A stretch of DNA of 64,000 nucleotides. It comes from Streptomyces sp. CB00455. Its GTDB lineage: Bacteria; Actinomycetota; Actinomycetes; Streptomycetales; Streptomycetaceae. The stretch lies in assembly GCF_001905445.1 (NCBI RefSeq), contig NZ_LIVQ01000001.1, positions 310,001 through 374,000 on the forward strand. Direction: 5' to 3'. Numbering within the stretch: position 1 is the stretch's first letter; the number at the start of each line of letters is the position of its first letter. The position numbers and the translations under genes were made by a program. Below, piece by piece: positions 1 to 7,968 of the stretch. The notes under the pieces are model-generated. The model did not search any database and was not told where the DNA came from. It worked only from the letters and a program-made list of their open reading frames with translations.

Positions 1-1
1 C

Positions 2-349
2 CGCACTCTGACCGCCACCCGCCACACCCACTCCCGCGGTGCCGCCGTGCTGGCCGTGGTCGGCGAACTCGACCACCACACCGCACCGGAGCTCACCCGG
101 GTCATCCAGGAGACACCTTTCAGCCCTGACGTCCCCGTACTGATCGACTTGTCCGAGCTCACCTACTGCGACTCCACGGGCATCACCGTGCTCGTCAGCG
201 CCTACAACCGCGCGCACGGCGCCGACGCCCCTCTGTTCCTCGTCGGGCTGAACGCCGACCTCATGCACGTCTTCCGCATCGTCGGCCTCGACCAGCTCTT
301 CCGTTTCGAGCTGACCGTCGAAGACGCCATCGACGCCCTGCACGCCTGA
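2..349 (+). CDS. STAS-domain anti-sigma factor antagonist (5' end outside window)
   Basis: Single STAS domain of the anti-anti-sigma (SpoIIAA/RsbV) type. The reading frame is open to the window edge, and the residues before the first GTG (position 47) already look like the first STAS beta strand, so the true start lies upstream. The core DLSELTYCDSTGITVL holds the serine in the D-S-T/S-G loop that is phosphorylated by a cognate RsbW-like kinase in this family. The C-terminal helix ends DAIDALHA. It would act in the cytoplasm by binding an anti-sigma kinase when unphosphorylated. Two other STAS genes occur at about 23.1 and 45.2 kb, so partner assignment is open. Confidence 0.88.
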   Translation, partial: RTLTATRHTHSRGAAVLAVVGELDHHTAPELTRVIQETPFSPDVPVLIDLSELTYCDSTGITVLVSAYNRAHGADAPLFLVGLNADLMHVFRIVGLDQLFRFELTVEDAIDALHA

Positions 350-374
350 TCCCCGCCTGTCGGCTGCGGGTCCG

Positions 375-749
375 TCAGGCGCCGGGGAGGAAGAGGCAGA
401 AGGGGTGGCCGTGCGGGTCACGCAGGACCCGTACGCCTTTCAGGGGCTGGTGCTCCTGAAGTGTCGCGCCTAGGGCGCAGGCGCGTTCGGTCTCGGCCTC
501 CAGGTCGTCGACTTGGAGGTCCAGGTGGGCCTGCATCTGCTGGGTGCCGGGGCGCTGGGGCCACACCGGGGGCGTGTGGTCGGTCTCCAGTTGGAAGCTG
601 AGGCCGGGGCGTTCCCGTTCCGGGTCCCGCAGGCGGACCCACTGCGGCTCGCGTTCCACCTCTTCCCAGCCCAGCAGGGCGCAGTAGAAGTCGGCCAGGG
701 CGGGCGGGTCGGGAGTACCGAGGACAAAGGCGCCGATCGTCGTCGTCAT
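375..749 (-). CDS. VOC (glyoxalase/bleomycin-resistance fold) family protein
   Basis: 124 residues, a complete single-module VOC protein. It opens with the beta strand IGAFVLGTPDPPALADFYCALLG and contains the second-half signature HLDLQVDDLEAETERACALGA followed by VRVLRDPHGHPFCLF, the usual paired beta-alpha-beta-beta-beta units. Metal-ligand positions typical of VOC enzymes (H in AHLDLQV and a late acidic or His position) are partly present. Substrate cannot be inferred. It converges on the STAS gene and is separated from it by 25 bp containing a short inverted repeat (CGCCTG/CAGGCG). Confidence 0.85.
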   Translation of the reverse strand: MTTTIGAFVLGTPDPPALADFYCALLGWEEVEREPQWVRLRDPERERPGLSFQLETDHTPPVWPQRPGTQQMQAHLDLQVDDLEAETERACALGATLQEHQPLKGVRVLRDPHGHPFCLFLPGA

Positions 750-885
750 GCCCCGCCCCTGCCCTTGGCGGCGGCTCCCATACGTCGGGTACGTCGGGGC
801 GCGCGCCGGGGATCCGAGGGGCCGGGCCGTCGCCGGGCCTTCGCCGGGCCGGCCGGTTCCGGCCCCGGCATGCCGGCGGACAGGA

Positions 886-915
886 GGGCCGCCGCCCCTC
901 GCGGGGAGGCGGCCC
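886..915 (-). terminator. Hairpin terminator downstream of the small secreted protein gene
   Basis: Arms GGGCCGCC-G-CCCC and GGGG-A-GGCGGCCC with a four-base loop (TCGC) and one mismatch. It begins 13 bp after the stop of the minus-strand gene 928-1257. There is no U-tract, as is usual for Streptomyces terminators. Confidence 0.55.
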
Positions 916-927
916 GGTCAGTGGCGG

Positions 928-1257
928 TCAGATGCGGGCCACGTTGCCCGAGTAGATCCAGCCGTCCTTGACCCCGTAGGTCTTGTCCACCCAGTACCAG
1001 AGGTGGCCCTTGGAGTTCTTGCACCACTGGGTGAAGTTGAGCCGGTCGGCCCGGTGGACGGTGTCGACGACCCGCCCGGTCTCGTAGTACTTCGTGCGGA
1101 CCGGAGCCGAGCCGGCGGTCACGTAGAGTTCCCCGCCGCTCATCTCGCACGTGATGGACCCCGCCGAGGCGGGGGTGGTGGCGATGATGGTCGCGGAGAG
1201 GGTCAGCCCGACCCCCACAGCGAGGGTGGAAAGGCGTCGTACGGCGCTTGCGCGCAT
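928..1257 (-). CDS. Small secreted SH3-like protein
   Basis: 109 residues. A Sec signal peptide covers about residues 1-32: MRASAVRRLS, then a hydrophobic core and the cleavage motif ASA. The mature part is about 75 residues with two cysteines (C37, C64), likely a disulfide. It contains short aromatic beta strands (GHLWYWVDKTYGVKDGWIYSGNVARI) that resemble bacterial SH3 domains found in secreted Streptomyces proteins. No catalytic motif is visible. Function is unknown; a cell-wall-binding or extracellular signalling role is only a guess. The gene is monocistronic with a hairpin just downstream. Confidence 0.75.
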   Translation of the reverse strand: MRASAVRRLSTLAVGVGLTLSATIIATTPASAGSITCEMSGGELYVTAGSAPVRTKYYETGRVVDTVHRADRLNFTQWCKNSKGHLWYWVDKTYGVKDGWIYSGNVARI

Positions 1258-1384
1258 GGTGCTCCTTCGGGGTTGTCACATGAACCGGACTGCCCCAAAT
1301 GATCTCTGTATGACGTGCACAGGTCAAACCGATGGGCGCGGCTCGAAACCCGACAGGCGCACCTACGGACCCCGGACGCCCACA

Positions 1385-2074
1385 TCAGTCGCGGTCGACG
1401 TGCTCGCGCACGACGGTGCCCTTGGCGGCATCGATGTCGTAGGTGGTCTTGTTCCAGTCCGGAGTGACGATGTCGACCGACCAGACGTCGTGGTCCAGTT
1501 CCACCGCCGTGACGGTGCCCTGCTTGCGGCCCGTACCGGTCCGTACCGCGTGCTGCACGGTGGTGGTGGCCGCCTTCAGCTGCTTGGCCAGCTTGCGCTT
1601 GTCGTCCGCGTCCTGTCCCGGTTCGACCCGCGAGCGGGTCACCTTCCCGGTGACCGCGTCGACCTGGACGTCGTGCGCGGTTCCGTCGTCGGTGGCGACC
1701 GTGACGTCCCACACCGGCGCGGCGGCGGCCGGGGAGGGGCTCGCCGGGTTCGCACTGGACGAGGCGGTGCCCGTGCCGGCGCTGCGGGAGGCGGTCAGCT
1801 CGATCTCGACGAGCCTGCCCTGCGGAACACCGCTGACAGCGGTCTGCGCGGCCTGGTCCCACCGGACCTTCGCCGCGGGCACCACGGCCATGCGCTCACG
1901 CTGATCCTCGCTCGGTGCGGATCGGCCGCCGCTCGGGCCGGCCGGCGAGGACGACGGCGCCGCGGGGGCGGCCGTGACGGGATCGTGGCCGCCGCCACCA
2001 CAAGCTCCGGCCAGCAGCGTGGACGAGACGGCAAGACCGACGGCCAGGCCGCGGAGTCGCGTAAGAGTGTTCAT
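1385..2074 (-). CDS. PepSY-domain lipoprotein
   Basis: 229 residues from the ATG at 2074. This start was chosen because the first residues (MNTLTRLRGLAVGLAVSSTL) form a lipoprotein signal ending LLAGAC, a slightly degenerate lipobox with the cysteine at about residue 26. After a Pro/Ser linker come two PepSY modules, about residues 60-135 and 145-229; the second ends TTYDIDAAKGTVVREHVDRD. PepSY proteins are extracytoplasmic and are thought to modulate proteases or sense envelope conditions. The frame stays open upstream to 2335, but that part lacks signal-peptide character. It is often found next to two-component systems; none is seen here. Confidence 0.82.
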   Translation of the reverse strand: MNTLTRLRGLAVGLAVSSTLLAGACGGGGHDPVTAAPAAPSSSPAGPSGGRSAPSEDQRERMAVVPAAKVRWDQAAQTAVSGVPQGRLVEIELTASRSAGTGTASSSANPASPSPAAAAPVWDVTVATDDGTAHDVQVDAVTGKVTRSRVEPGQDADDKRKLAKQLKAATTTVQHAVRTGTGRKQGTVTAVELDHDVWSVDIVTPDWNKTTYDIDAAKGTVVREHVDRD

Positions 2075-2386
2075 GCACGTCACGCTCGACGCGCCGCGTC
2101 CGTTCCCGCGAGGAGCCGCGCCGCAACCCACCCGATCGCGAACCCCCCGCACGCCCGAACGGGCGAACCGGCAGTCCCCTTCGGCCTCGCAGGTCCCGCG
2201 CGGCCGAGACGCCGTCCTGGACGGCCCCGGTCCGGTGGAGAGCATGCCGGTGGAGAGCAGGCCGGTGGCGGGGACGGCACGCGGCGTGCCGGGGCCGATG
2301 AGACGACCGGCACCCGGCGACGCCGTCGTCGGCAACGGCGTCTGGTCCGGTCACGGCGCCATGGTGAGACGGCGCGCCCGCCGGCA
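2075..2386. other. Intergenic stretch with a short tandem repeat
   Basis: 312 bp between the PepSY gene and the ECF42 sigma gene. At 2232-2261 a 15-bp unit (ccggtggagagcatg) occurs twice, with a third diverged copy to about 2276. I see no convincing gene; the promoter of the PepSY gene should lie here but no clear -10/-35 pair was found. Confidence 0.4.
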
Positions 2387-3526
2387 TCACCCGCGGGTGT
2401 TGAGCCGGGCGGCCTGGCGCGTCAGGTGGTCGCGTTCGGCGAGGTTGGGTGCCTTGCGGGCCGCCTCCGCGTACAGCCGCGCCGCCGCCACCGGATCACC
2501 GGCGCGCTCGTGGAGGTACGCCGCCACCGCGGTGTGGCGCGGCAGGGAGTCGTCCAGCGCCGCGAGCGCCGCGAGGCCGGCGCGCGGCCCGTCGGCCTCG
2601 CCGACGGCCACGGCGCGGTTGAGCCGGACGACCGGGTTGTCGGTCAGACGCGCCAGCTCGTCGTACCACTCCACGATCTGCACCCAGTCGGTCTCCCCGG
2701 CGGTGGGGGCGTCCGCGTGGAGCGCCGCGATGGCGGCCTGGGCCTGGAACTCGCCCAGCCGGTCGCGGGCCAGGGCCGCCTGCAGGATCCCGATGCCCTC
2801 CGCGATCGACCCGGTGTCCCACCGGGCGCGGTCCTGCGCGGCGAGCGGCACCAGGCTGCCGTCGGACGCGGTGCGGGCGGCGCGCCGGGCGTGGTGGAGG
2901 AGCATGAGGGCGAGCAGCCCCGCCACCTCCGGGTGGTCGATCGCGGCCGCGAGCTGCCGGGTGAGCCGGATCGCCTCGGCGGCGAGGTCCACGTCGCCGG
3001 AGTAGCCCTCGTTGAAGACCAGGTAGAGGACGCGCAGCACGGTGGCGACGTCGCCGGGCCGGTCGAAGCGCACGCCGGAGACGGTGCGCTTGGCCCGGCT
3101 GATGCGCTGCGCCATGGTCGCCTCGGGCACCAGGTAGGCCTGGGCGATCTGGCGGGTGGTCAGCCCGCCCACGGCGCGCAGTGTGAGCGCGACCGCGGAC
3201 GACGGCGTCAGCGACGGGTGGGCGCACAGGAAGTAGAGCTGGAGCGTGTCGTCCACCGCGGGCGCGGGCCCGGGCGCCGGTTCCTCCTCCACGCGGTCCT
3301 CCCGCCGGCGGCGGGCGGTGTCGGCGCGCGTCGCGTCCAGGAACTTGCGCCAGGCCACCGTGACCAGCCAGCCCTTCGCGTCCCGCGGGGGGTCGGCCGG
3401 CCAGGTGCGGACCGCCTCGGCCAGCGCGTCCTGCACGGCGTCCTCGGCCGCCGCGAAGTCTGCCCCGCGGCGGACGAGGATCCCGAGCACGCCCGGTGTG
3501 AGGCTCCGGAGCAGGGCCTCGTTCAT
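2387..3526 (-). CDS. ECF42-type RNA polymerase sigma factor with C-terminal TPR-like extension
   Basis: 379 residues, about twice the length of a simple ECF sigma factor. Sigma-2 spans about residues 10-75 (AAAEDAVQDALAEAVRTWP, then GWLVTVAWRKFLD). Sigma-4 lies near 105-160 (LTTRQIAQAYLVPEATMAQRISRAK). The extension from about 170 has the DUF6596 core VLYLVFNEGYSG and repeated helical pairs (RLNRAVAVGEADGP, AAARLYAEAARKAPN). This architecture, with a DGPF protein immediately upstream, defines the ECF42 group, which lacks a classical anti-sigma factor; the extension is considered regulatory. The start lies 7 bp from the DGPF stop, so the two form one operon. A matching ECF42 promoter upstream suggests autoregulation. 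Confidence 0.93.
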   Translation of the reverse strand: MNEALLRSLTPGVLGILVRRGADFAAAEDAVQDALAEAVRTWPADPPRDAKGWLVTVAWRKFLDATRADTARRRREDRVEEEPAPGPAPAVDDTLQLYFLCAHPSLTPSSAVALTLRAVGGLTTRQIAQAYLVPEATMAQRISRAKRTVSGVRFDRPGDVATVLRVLYLVFNEGYSGDVDLAAEAIRLTRQLAAAIDHPEVAGLLALMLLHHARRAARTASDGSLVPLAAQDRARWDTGSIAEGIGILQAALARDRLGEFQAQAAIAALHADAPTAGETDWVQIVEWYDELARLTDNPVVRLNRAVAVGEADGPRAGLAALAALDDSLPRHTAVAAYLHERAGDPVAAARLYAEAARKAPNLAERDHLTRQAARLNTRG

Positions 3527-3533
3527 TTCCGGG

Positions 3534-3941
3534 TCATTCCGCGATGGTGGGCGGCGCCGGCATGATCTGCCGCAGTTCGAGCCACTCGTGGATCGGCTTC
3601 CCGCCCGACCCGGGGGCGGCCGACAGCTCCCCGGCCAGTTCGAGGGCGCGCTCGTAGCTGTCGACGTCGATCACCATCCAGCCGGCGATGAGGTCCTTGG
3701 TCTCGGCGAACGGCCCGTCGGTGACCGGCGGGCGGCCCTCCCCGTCGTACCGGACGAACGTCCCTTCCGGGGAGAGCCCCTGCCCGTCGACGAACTCGCC
3801 GGTCTCCTGCAAGCGGGCCGCGAAGTCGTGCATGTACTGCACGTGGTCGGAGACCTCCCGCGGCGTCCACCGGTCCATGGGCACGTCGTTGAGCGCCGCC
3901 GGGGCGCCGCGGTAGTGCTTGAGCATCAGGTACTTGGCCAT
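3534..3941 (-). CDS. DGPF/YCII-related protein, ECF42 partner
   Basis: 135 residues with a YCII-related (DGPF) fold. The signature VTDGPFAETKDLIAGWMVIDVDS is near residues 70-92, and MAKYLMLKHYRG gives the first beta strand. Such proteins are alpha-beta barrel dimers whose genes are the recurrent targets and neighbours of ECF42 sigma factors; their biochemical role is not established. It is the first gene of the operon, followed after 7 bp by the sigma factor. The start ATG has a GAGGAGCAGC ribosome-binding stretch. Confidence 0.92.
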   Translation of the reverse strand: MAKYLMLKHYRGAPAALNDVPMDRWTPREVSDHVQYMHDFAARLQETGEFVDGQGLSPEGTFVRYDGEGRPPVTDGPFAETKDLIAGWMVIDVDSYERALELAGELSAAPGSGGKPIHEWLELRQIMPAPPTIAE

Positions 3942-4269
3942 CGTGCTGCTCCTCGGTGCTGGTGCGACCCATTGTCGTCGCGTTCACAGCCGGGACGGAG
4001 CCGGGCACGCATTCTCGACATCACCGTCCGGATCTTTTCCGGGGATCCTTGTCCCGGGTTCCTGGACGTTGCGTACCCGCGAGCCCGTAGCGGGCCGCGA
4101 GGTGATCCGGGAGAGAGACGGCCTAGTGCAACGGGGGGAGGCGCGCGAGGCGTACAGCGGCCTTCTTCCGCGCGGGGCCCATCCTGATGTCTCCCGGGGT
4201 CGGCAGGGTCGCCCGCCCGGCCGTCCCGACCGCCCCTCGACTGCGCCCCGCCGGAAGCTACGGAGACCC
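3942..4269. other. Divergent intergenic region between ECF42 operon and YhgE-like gene
   Basis: 328 bp. Besides the ECF42 promoter on the minus strand, I see no second obvious promoter for the rightward gene. The segment after about 4100 is a GC-rich leader. The plus-strand frame is open through it, but nothing resembles protein before the ATG at 4270. Confidence 0.4.
3994..4020 (-). promoter_or_regulatory. ECF42-type promoter (TGTCGA - 17 bp - CGTC)
   Basis: Read on the minus strand, TGTCGA lies at 4020-4015 and CGTC at 3997-3994, separated by 17 bp. From memory, the published motif for ECF42 sigma factors in Streptomyces is TGTCGA at -35 and CGA/TC at -10. Predicted transcription would start near 3988, giving a 5' leader of about 47 nt before the DGPF start at 3941. 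This supports positive autoregulation of the operon. Confidence 0.72.
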
Positions 4270-5538
4270 ATGTCCGCGCCCGCCGCCCCTGAAGTCACCG
4301 CCGCGGCCCTGCTGCGCCGTCCCCGGCTGTGGCTGATCCCCACGCTCCTCACCGGGTTGCTCGCCCTGCTGCTGTCCCTGCTGTACATGGGCGGCATCGT
4401 CAATCCCCAGGCGGACCTGCGTGACCTGCCGATCGCCCTCGTCAACAGCGACACGGGCCCTCCGCCGGCCGGCCGGTCACAGAACCTGGGTGCGCAGATC
4501 ACGGCCGCCATCGCCTCCGACCCCGCGGGCGGCAAGGCCGGCTGGCGGGTGCTGTCCCGCGCCCAGGCCCAGGAGCAGCTGGACTCCGGCAAGGTGTACG
4601 GCGCACTGGTGGTCCCGGCCGGCTTCACGGAGTCCGTCACCGCTCTCACCACGTCCGGGGCCACCCGGCTGCCGGCCATCACCGTGCTCACCAACCCCGG
4701 TAAGGGCAGCCTCGGCTCCTCCCTCGCCAGTCAGATCACGACCCGTGCCGCACACAGCGCGTCGCAGTCCGTCGGCCGGCAGCTCACCGCGGCCGCCGGC
4801 GCCGGGGCGAGCCCCACCGCGAAGCTGCTGCTGGCCGATCCGGTCGAGGTGATCACCCAGGTCGGCCACCCCATCGGCGCCCACAGCGGCCTGGGCCTCA
4901 CGGCCTTCTACTACACCCTGCTGCTGGTGCTGGCCGGTTTCATGGGGGGCAACGTCATCAGCAACGGCGTCGACACAGCCCTCGGCTACGCCGACAACGA
5001 GATCGGCCCCTGGCACACCCGGCGCCCGACCGTGCCCGTCAACCGCACGCAGACACTCCTCCTCAAGATGGTGATGACGGCGGGCATCACGCTCCTGAGC
5101 ACCGCACTGATCATGCTGGCCTGCGTCGCCGTCCTCGGCATGGACGCGACCCGCCTGCCCCTGCTGTGGATCTACTCCTACTGCGCCGCCCTGGCCGTCG
5201 GCCTCGGTGTGCAGGCCATCAACGCCGCGTTCGGCGGGGTGGGTCAGCTGGTGTCGATGTTCGTGTTCATCGTGCTGGGTCTGCCGTCATCCGGTGCCAC
5301 GGTCCCGCTCCAGGCGGTCCCCGGCTTCTACCGTTTCCTGTCCCACTTCGAACCGATGCGCCAGCTCAGCGACGGCGTGCGCGCCATCCTCTACTTCGAC
5401 GCCCGCGGTGATGCCGGGCTCACCCGCTCCTGGATCATGATCGCTGTCGGTACCGTCCTGGCCCTGCTCTTCGGTTTCGCCATGACCGTCTACTACGACC
5501 GTGCGGGCCACAAGCGCCTCACCCCGCAACCCGCCTGA
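4270..5538 (+). CDS. YhgE/Pip-like ABC-2 family membrane protein
   Basis: 422 residues from the ATG at 4270, preceded by CGGAG. A first transmembrane helix (about 19-43, LIPTLLTGLLALLLSLLYMG) is followed by VNPQADLRDLPIALVNSDTG and a roughly 170-residue external domain. Five C-terminal membrane segments start near FYYTLLLVLAGFMGGNVI. This is the topology of YhgE/Pip and ABC-2 type permeases, usually annotated as export or phage-infection proteins; no ATPase gene is adjacent. Possible roles are drug or lipid export, but the substrate is unknown. The gene stands alone. Confidence 0.85.
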   Translation: MSAPAAPEVTAAALLRRPRLWLIPTLLTGLLALLLSLLYMGGIVNPQADLRDLPIALVNSDTGPPPAGRSQNLGAQITAAIASDPAGGKAGWRVLSRAQAQEQLDSGKVYGALVVPAGFTESVTALTTSGATRLPAITVLTNPGKGSLGSSLASQITTRAAHSASQSVGRQLTAAAGAGASPTAKLLLADPVEVITQVGHPIGAHSGLGLTAFYYTLLLVLAGFMGGNVISNGVDTALGYADNEIGPWHTRRPTVPVNRTQTLLLKMVMTAGITLLSTALIMLACVAVLGMDATRLPLLWIYSYCAALAVGLGVQAINAAFGGVGQLVSMFVFIVLGLPSSGATVPLQAVPGFYRFLSHFEPMRQLSDGVRAILYFDARGDAGLTRSWIMIAVGTVLALLFGFAMTVYYDRAGHKRLTPQPA

Positions 5539-5559
5539 CGCCGCTCCCGCCGGTGCGCG

Positions 5560-5757
5560 TCATCCGACGACGCCGACCGCGTACAGGACGCCCAGGACGG
5601 CGATGACCGGCCCCAGCAGCCTGAAGGCGGCCGTGTCGGACACTTTGAACCGCTGCCCCGCGCCGCTGCCCACCGCGGCGGAGAAGCGGGGCCCGGCGAC
5701 GGCCGGCGCGATCCCGAAGACGGCGACGACGATTCCGACGACGACGTGCATACCCAT
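5560..5757 (-). CDS. Small two-helix membrane protein
   Basis: 65 residues from the ATG at 5757, chosen because GGAGGG precedes it; a second ATG at 5751 is almost equally good. Two hydrophobic segments, MHVVVGIVVAVFGIAPAVAG and LLGPVIAVLGVLYAVGVVG, flank a short polar loop (SGAGQRFKVSDTAAF). Composition and codon use fit a real small membrane protein, as is common in Streptomyces. No family can be named. Confidence 0.6.
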   Translation of the reverse strand: MGMHVVVGIVVAVFGIAPAVAGPRFSAAVGSGAGQRFKVSDTAAFRLLGPVIAVLGVLYAVGVVG

Positions 5758-5830
5758 CACCCTCCGATGACGAGGGAGGCGCCCCGGGCGGGGCACCTGC
5801 CGTCAGACTGCTGCTGTCAGACTGCTGCCG

Positions 5831-5959
5831 TCACCGGCGCTTCTTGGCGTACATGACCCCCACGAAGATCATGACGAGCAGGAAGGCCCCGATGGCCAGG
5901 TACGGCGACCACGAGGGTCCGTCGGGGCGGTTGGTGGCGAGGTGCAGCAGGTCGTTCAT
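5831..5959 (-). CDS. Tiny single-pass membrane protein (42 aa)
   Basis: 42 residues. The N-terminal half is polar (MNDLLHLATNRPDGPSWSPY), followed by one strong transmembrane helix (LAIGAFLLVMIFVGVMYA) and a basic tail KKRR, suggesting N-out/C-in topology. The ribosome-binding stretch AAAGGGAAG precedes the ATG by 4 nt. It starts 31 bp after the end of the Rhs remnant on the same strand and is followed by the other small membrane gene, so the two may be co-transcribed. Function unknown. Confidence 0.6.
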   Translation of the reverse strand: MNDLLHLATNRPDGPSWSPYLAIGAFLLVMIFVGVMYAKKRR

Positions 5960-5989
5960 TTCGCTTCCCTTTCTGCTCGTCGAACTGCT

Positions 5990-6370
5990 TCAGAAGGTGT
6001 ACTTCGCGGATGCCGAGCACTTGCCGGAGCTGCCCCCGGTGCCGACGCCTTCGGAGCCGCCCGTGGCCACCGACAGTTCCGCCGGGCCGTACCCGCAGGC
6101 CACTTCACCGGTCCAGCCCTAGTCGGCCGAACCCGAGGCCAGGCTGCCGTCGACGCTGGCGCCGGGCGATCCGGCACCGAAGGACACGTACGGGTGGACG
6201 CTGCCGTCGTCGTTGATCGAGACCCCCGCACCGCCGCAGAGCCAGAAGCACGCCTCTCCGCCGATGTCCAGGGACAGCAGGCCGTTCGGGTCGATGCGGT
6301 TGACCGGGTCACCCTCCGCGTAGAGGTAGAGGTTCTTGCCGCCGGAGCCCCAAACGCTTCCACGAGCCAC
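5990..6370 (-). pseudogene. Decayed Rhs/YD-repeat protein C-terminus with in-frame amber codon
   Basis: The minus-strand frame from 6370 reads NLYLYAEGDPVNRIDPNGLL, the hallmark of the Rhs core end (normally NLY.YA..DPVN..DP.G), then a Gly/Ser-rich tail with cysteines. A TAG at 6121-6119 interrupts it. The same frame continues for 42 sensible codons (GWTGEVACGYGPAELSVATG to SGKCSASAKYTF) and ends with TGA at 5990-5992. No Rhs barrel or YD repeats lie upstream. This is best read as the leftover C-terminal domain of a deleted Rhs gene, further disabled by a nonsense mutation. The truncated 83-residue product could in principle still be made from the GTG at 6370. Confidence 0.72.
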
Positions 6371-6750
6371 GGGGGCTTCCCAGAAACCGGTTCGATATCC
6401 GCTCGGGAACCGGCCAACTTGCCTGCGGGCCGGTTTCTTGCGGACACCCCTCCTCCGGCGCCGGGGCGTCCCGGCGGGTCCCGGGCGACCCTGGTGACCT
6501 TGGCCGGAACCTTCCGTGTCACTTCGATCTCAGCTGCCGTTGCGGGACACACCCGTGCGTCGCGGGCAAGCGGGCCGCCCGCTCCGTAGGGTGCGAGGAG
6601 CGCCCGGCGGCCCGCCACGATGCTCCGCCGCGCGCGCCGGGACGGGCCCGCCTGCGGCGAGTACGCGCGGATGCCCTGCTCCCGGGCGCATCCGCAGCGG
6701 TGGCCGAGCCGGAAGAGACGGCGTGGCCGAGACGGGAAGAGACCTGGCTT
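6371..6750. other. Intergenic region upstream of crtY
   Basis: 380 bp between the Rhs remnant and crtY. It should hold the crtY-T-U promoter, which in Streptomyces can depend on a light-responsive sigma factor. No litR/litS genes are nearby and I cannot point to a convincing motif. The plus frame is open from 6700, but the residues before the GTG at 6751 are not cyclase-like. Confidence 0.35.
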
Positions 6751-7959
6751 GTGAGTTGGGATGCTGATGTCACTGTGGTGGGCGCGGGCGCGGCCGGCTT
6801 GTCGTTGGCCGACCGGCTCACGGACCCGGACGGCCCGGCGCCCGCGCCCCGCGTGGTCGTCGTGGAGGCGCCGGCGGGCCCGCACCGCGCACCCGACCGC
6901 ACGTGGTGCTACTGGGAGGCGGGCGACGGCCCCTTCGACGACATGCTGACGGCGAGTTGGGCCCGTCTGCGCGTGTACGGGTCCGAGGGACACCTCGTCG
7001 ATCGGACCACCGGTCCCCTGCGCTACAAGATGCTCCGGTCGCAGCGCTTCACGACGGTGATGCGGCAGCGGCTGCGCGCCCGCGGCGTGGAGGTGCGCCG
7101 CATGACCGTCGACTCCGCGCTCGATACCGCCGGCGGGGCGGAGGTCCGGGGACGCGACGCCGCCGGACAGCAGTCGGTGATCCGGTCCCGGTGGGTGTGC
7201 GACTCGCGGCCGCCCCCGTACCTGCCGGCCGCGCGGACCACCTTGTTGCAGCACTTCCGGGGCTGGTTCGTCACGACGCTCCGTCCCGCGTTCGATCCGG
7301 CAGTGCCCGTGCTGATGGACTTCCGTACCCCTCAGCCCGCCAGGGGGCTGTCCTTCGGCTACGTACTGCCCCTGAGCCCGCACGAAGCACTGGTCGAGTA
7401 CACCGAGTTCTCGCCGTCCGTGCTGAGCGCGAACGCCTACGAGTCCGCCGTGCGCCACTACTGCGACGAGGTCCTGCGCCTCGGTGAGCTGCGCGTCCTG
7501 TCCCGGGAACAGGGCGTCATCCCGATGACGGACGGCCGCTTCCCGCGGCGCAGCGGACGCCGCGTCCTGCTGATCGGAGGAGCGGGCGGTGCCACGCGTC
7601 CCTCGACGGGCTACACCTTCGCCGCGATCCAGCGCCAGACCGAAGCCCTCGCCGGGGCGCTGCGCACCGGGCTCCCGCCGGACGGGGTGCCCGCCGTACA
7701 CGGCAGACGGGCACGGGCCATGGACGCCGTGCTGTTGCGGGCCCTGGACACGGGGCGGGTCGAGGGCGGCTCCTTCTTCACCCGTCTGTTCTCGTCGGTT
7801 CCGACGGAACGGATGCTCCGGTTCCTGGACGGGGCGACGACACCGTGGGAGGACATCGGCATCGGCATGCGCACCCCCGTCCTGCCCATGCTGCTCTCCC
7901 TGGTGGAGCTGCCCCTCCTGCCCCGAACGGTCCCGGCCGCAGTGCCGGGACGTCACTGA
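6751..7959 (+). CDS. crtY: Lycopene beta-cyclase
   Basis: 402 residues from the GTG at 6751, chosen because GGGAAGAGA lies about 10 nt upstream and DADVTVVGAGAAGLSLADRL follows as the N-terminal dinucleotide-binding motif. Other family features are DRTWCYW (about residue 48), PLRYKMLRSQRF and GGAGGATRPSTGYTFA near 275. FAD-dependent CrtY/CrtL enzymes cyclise both ends of lycopene to beta-carotene at the membrane. It is the first gene of crtY-crtT-crtU, with 9 bp to crtT. The order matches the Streptomyces isorenieratene locus. Confidence 0.93.
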   Translation: MSWDADVTVVGAGAAGLSLADRLTDPDGPAPAPRVVVVEAPAGPHRAPDRTWCYWEAGDGPFDDMLTASWARLRVYGSEGHLVDRTTGPLRYKMLRSQRFTTVMRQRLRARGVEVRRMTVDSALDTAGGAEVRGRDAAGQQSVIRSRWVCDSRPPPYLPAARTTLLQHFRGWFVTTLRPAFDPAVPVLMDFRTPQPARGLSFGYVLPLSPHEALVEYTEFSPSVLSANAYESAVRHYCDEVLRLGELRVLSREQGVIPMTDGRFPRRSGRRVLLIGGAGGATRPSTGYTFAAIQRQTEALAGALRTGLPPDGVPAVHGRRARAMDAVLLRALDTGRVEGGSFFTRLFSSVPTERMLRFLDGATTPWEDIGIGMRTPVLPMLLSLVELPLLPRTVPAAVPGRH

Positions 7960-7968
7960 AAGGCTGCC

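Noticed and set aside
1151..3565. Long plus-strand open frame (about 800 codons) opposite the PepSY and sigma genes
   Set aside because: Composition is Arg/Gly-rich and it is antisense to two clear genes.
5817..6020. 67-codon minus-strand ORF
   Set aside because: A different frame in the same place gives a far better 42-residue membrane protein with a ribosome-binding site.
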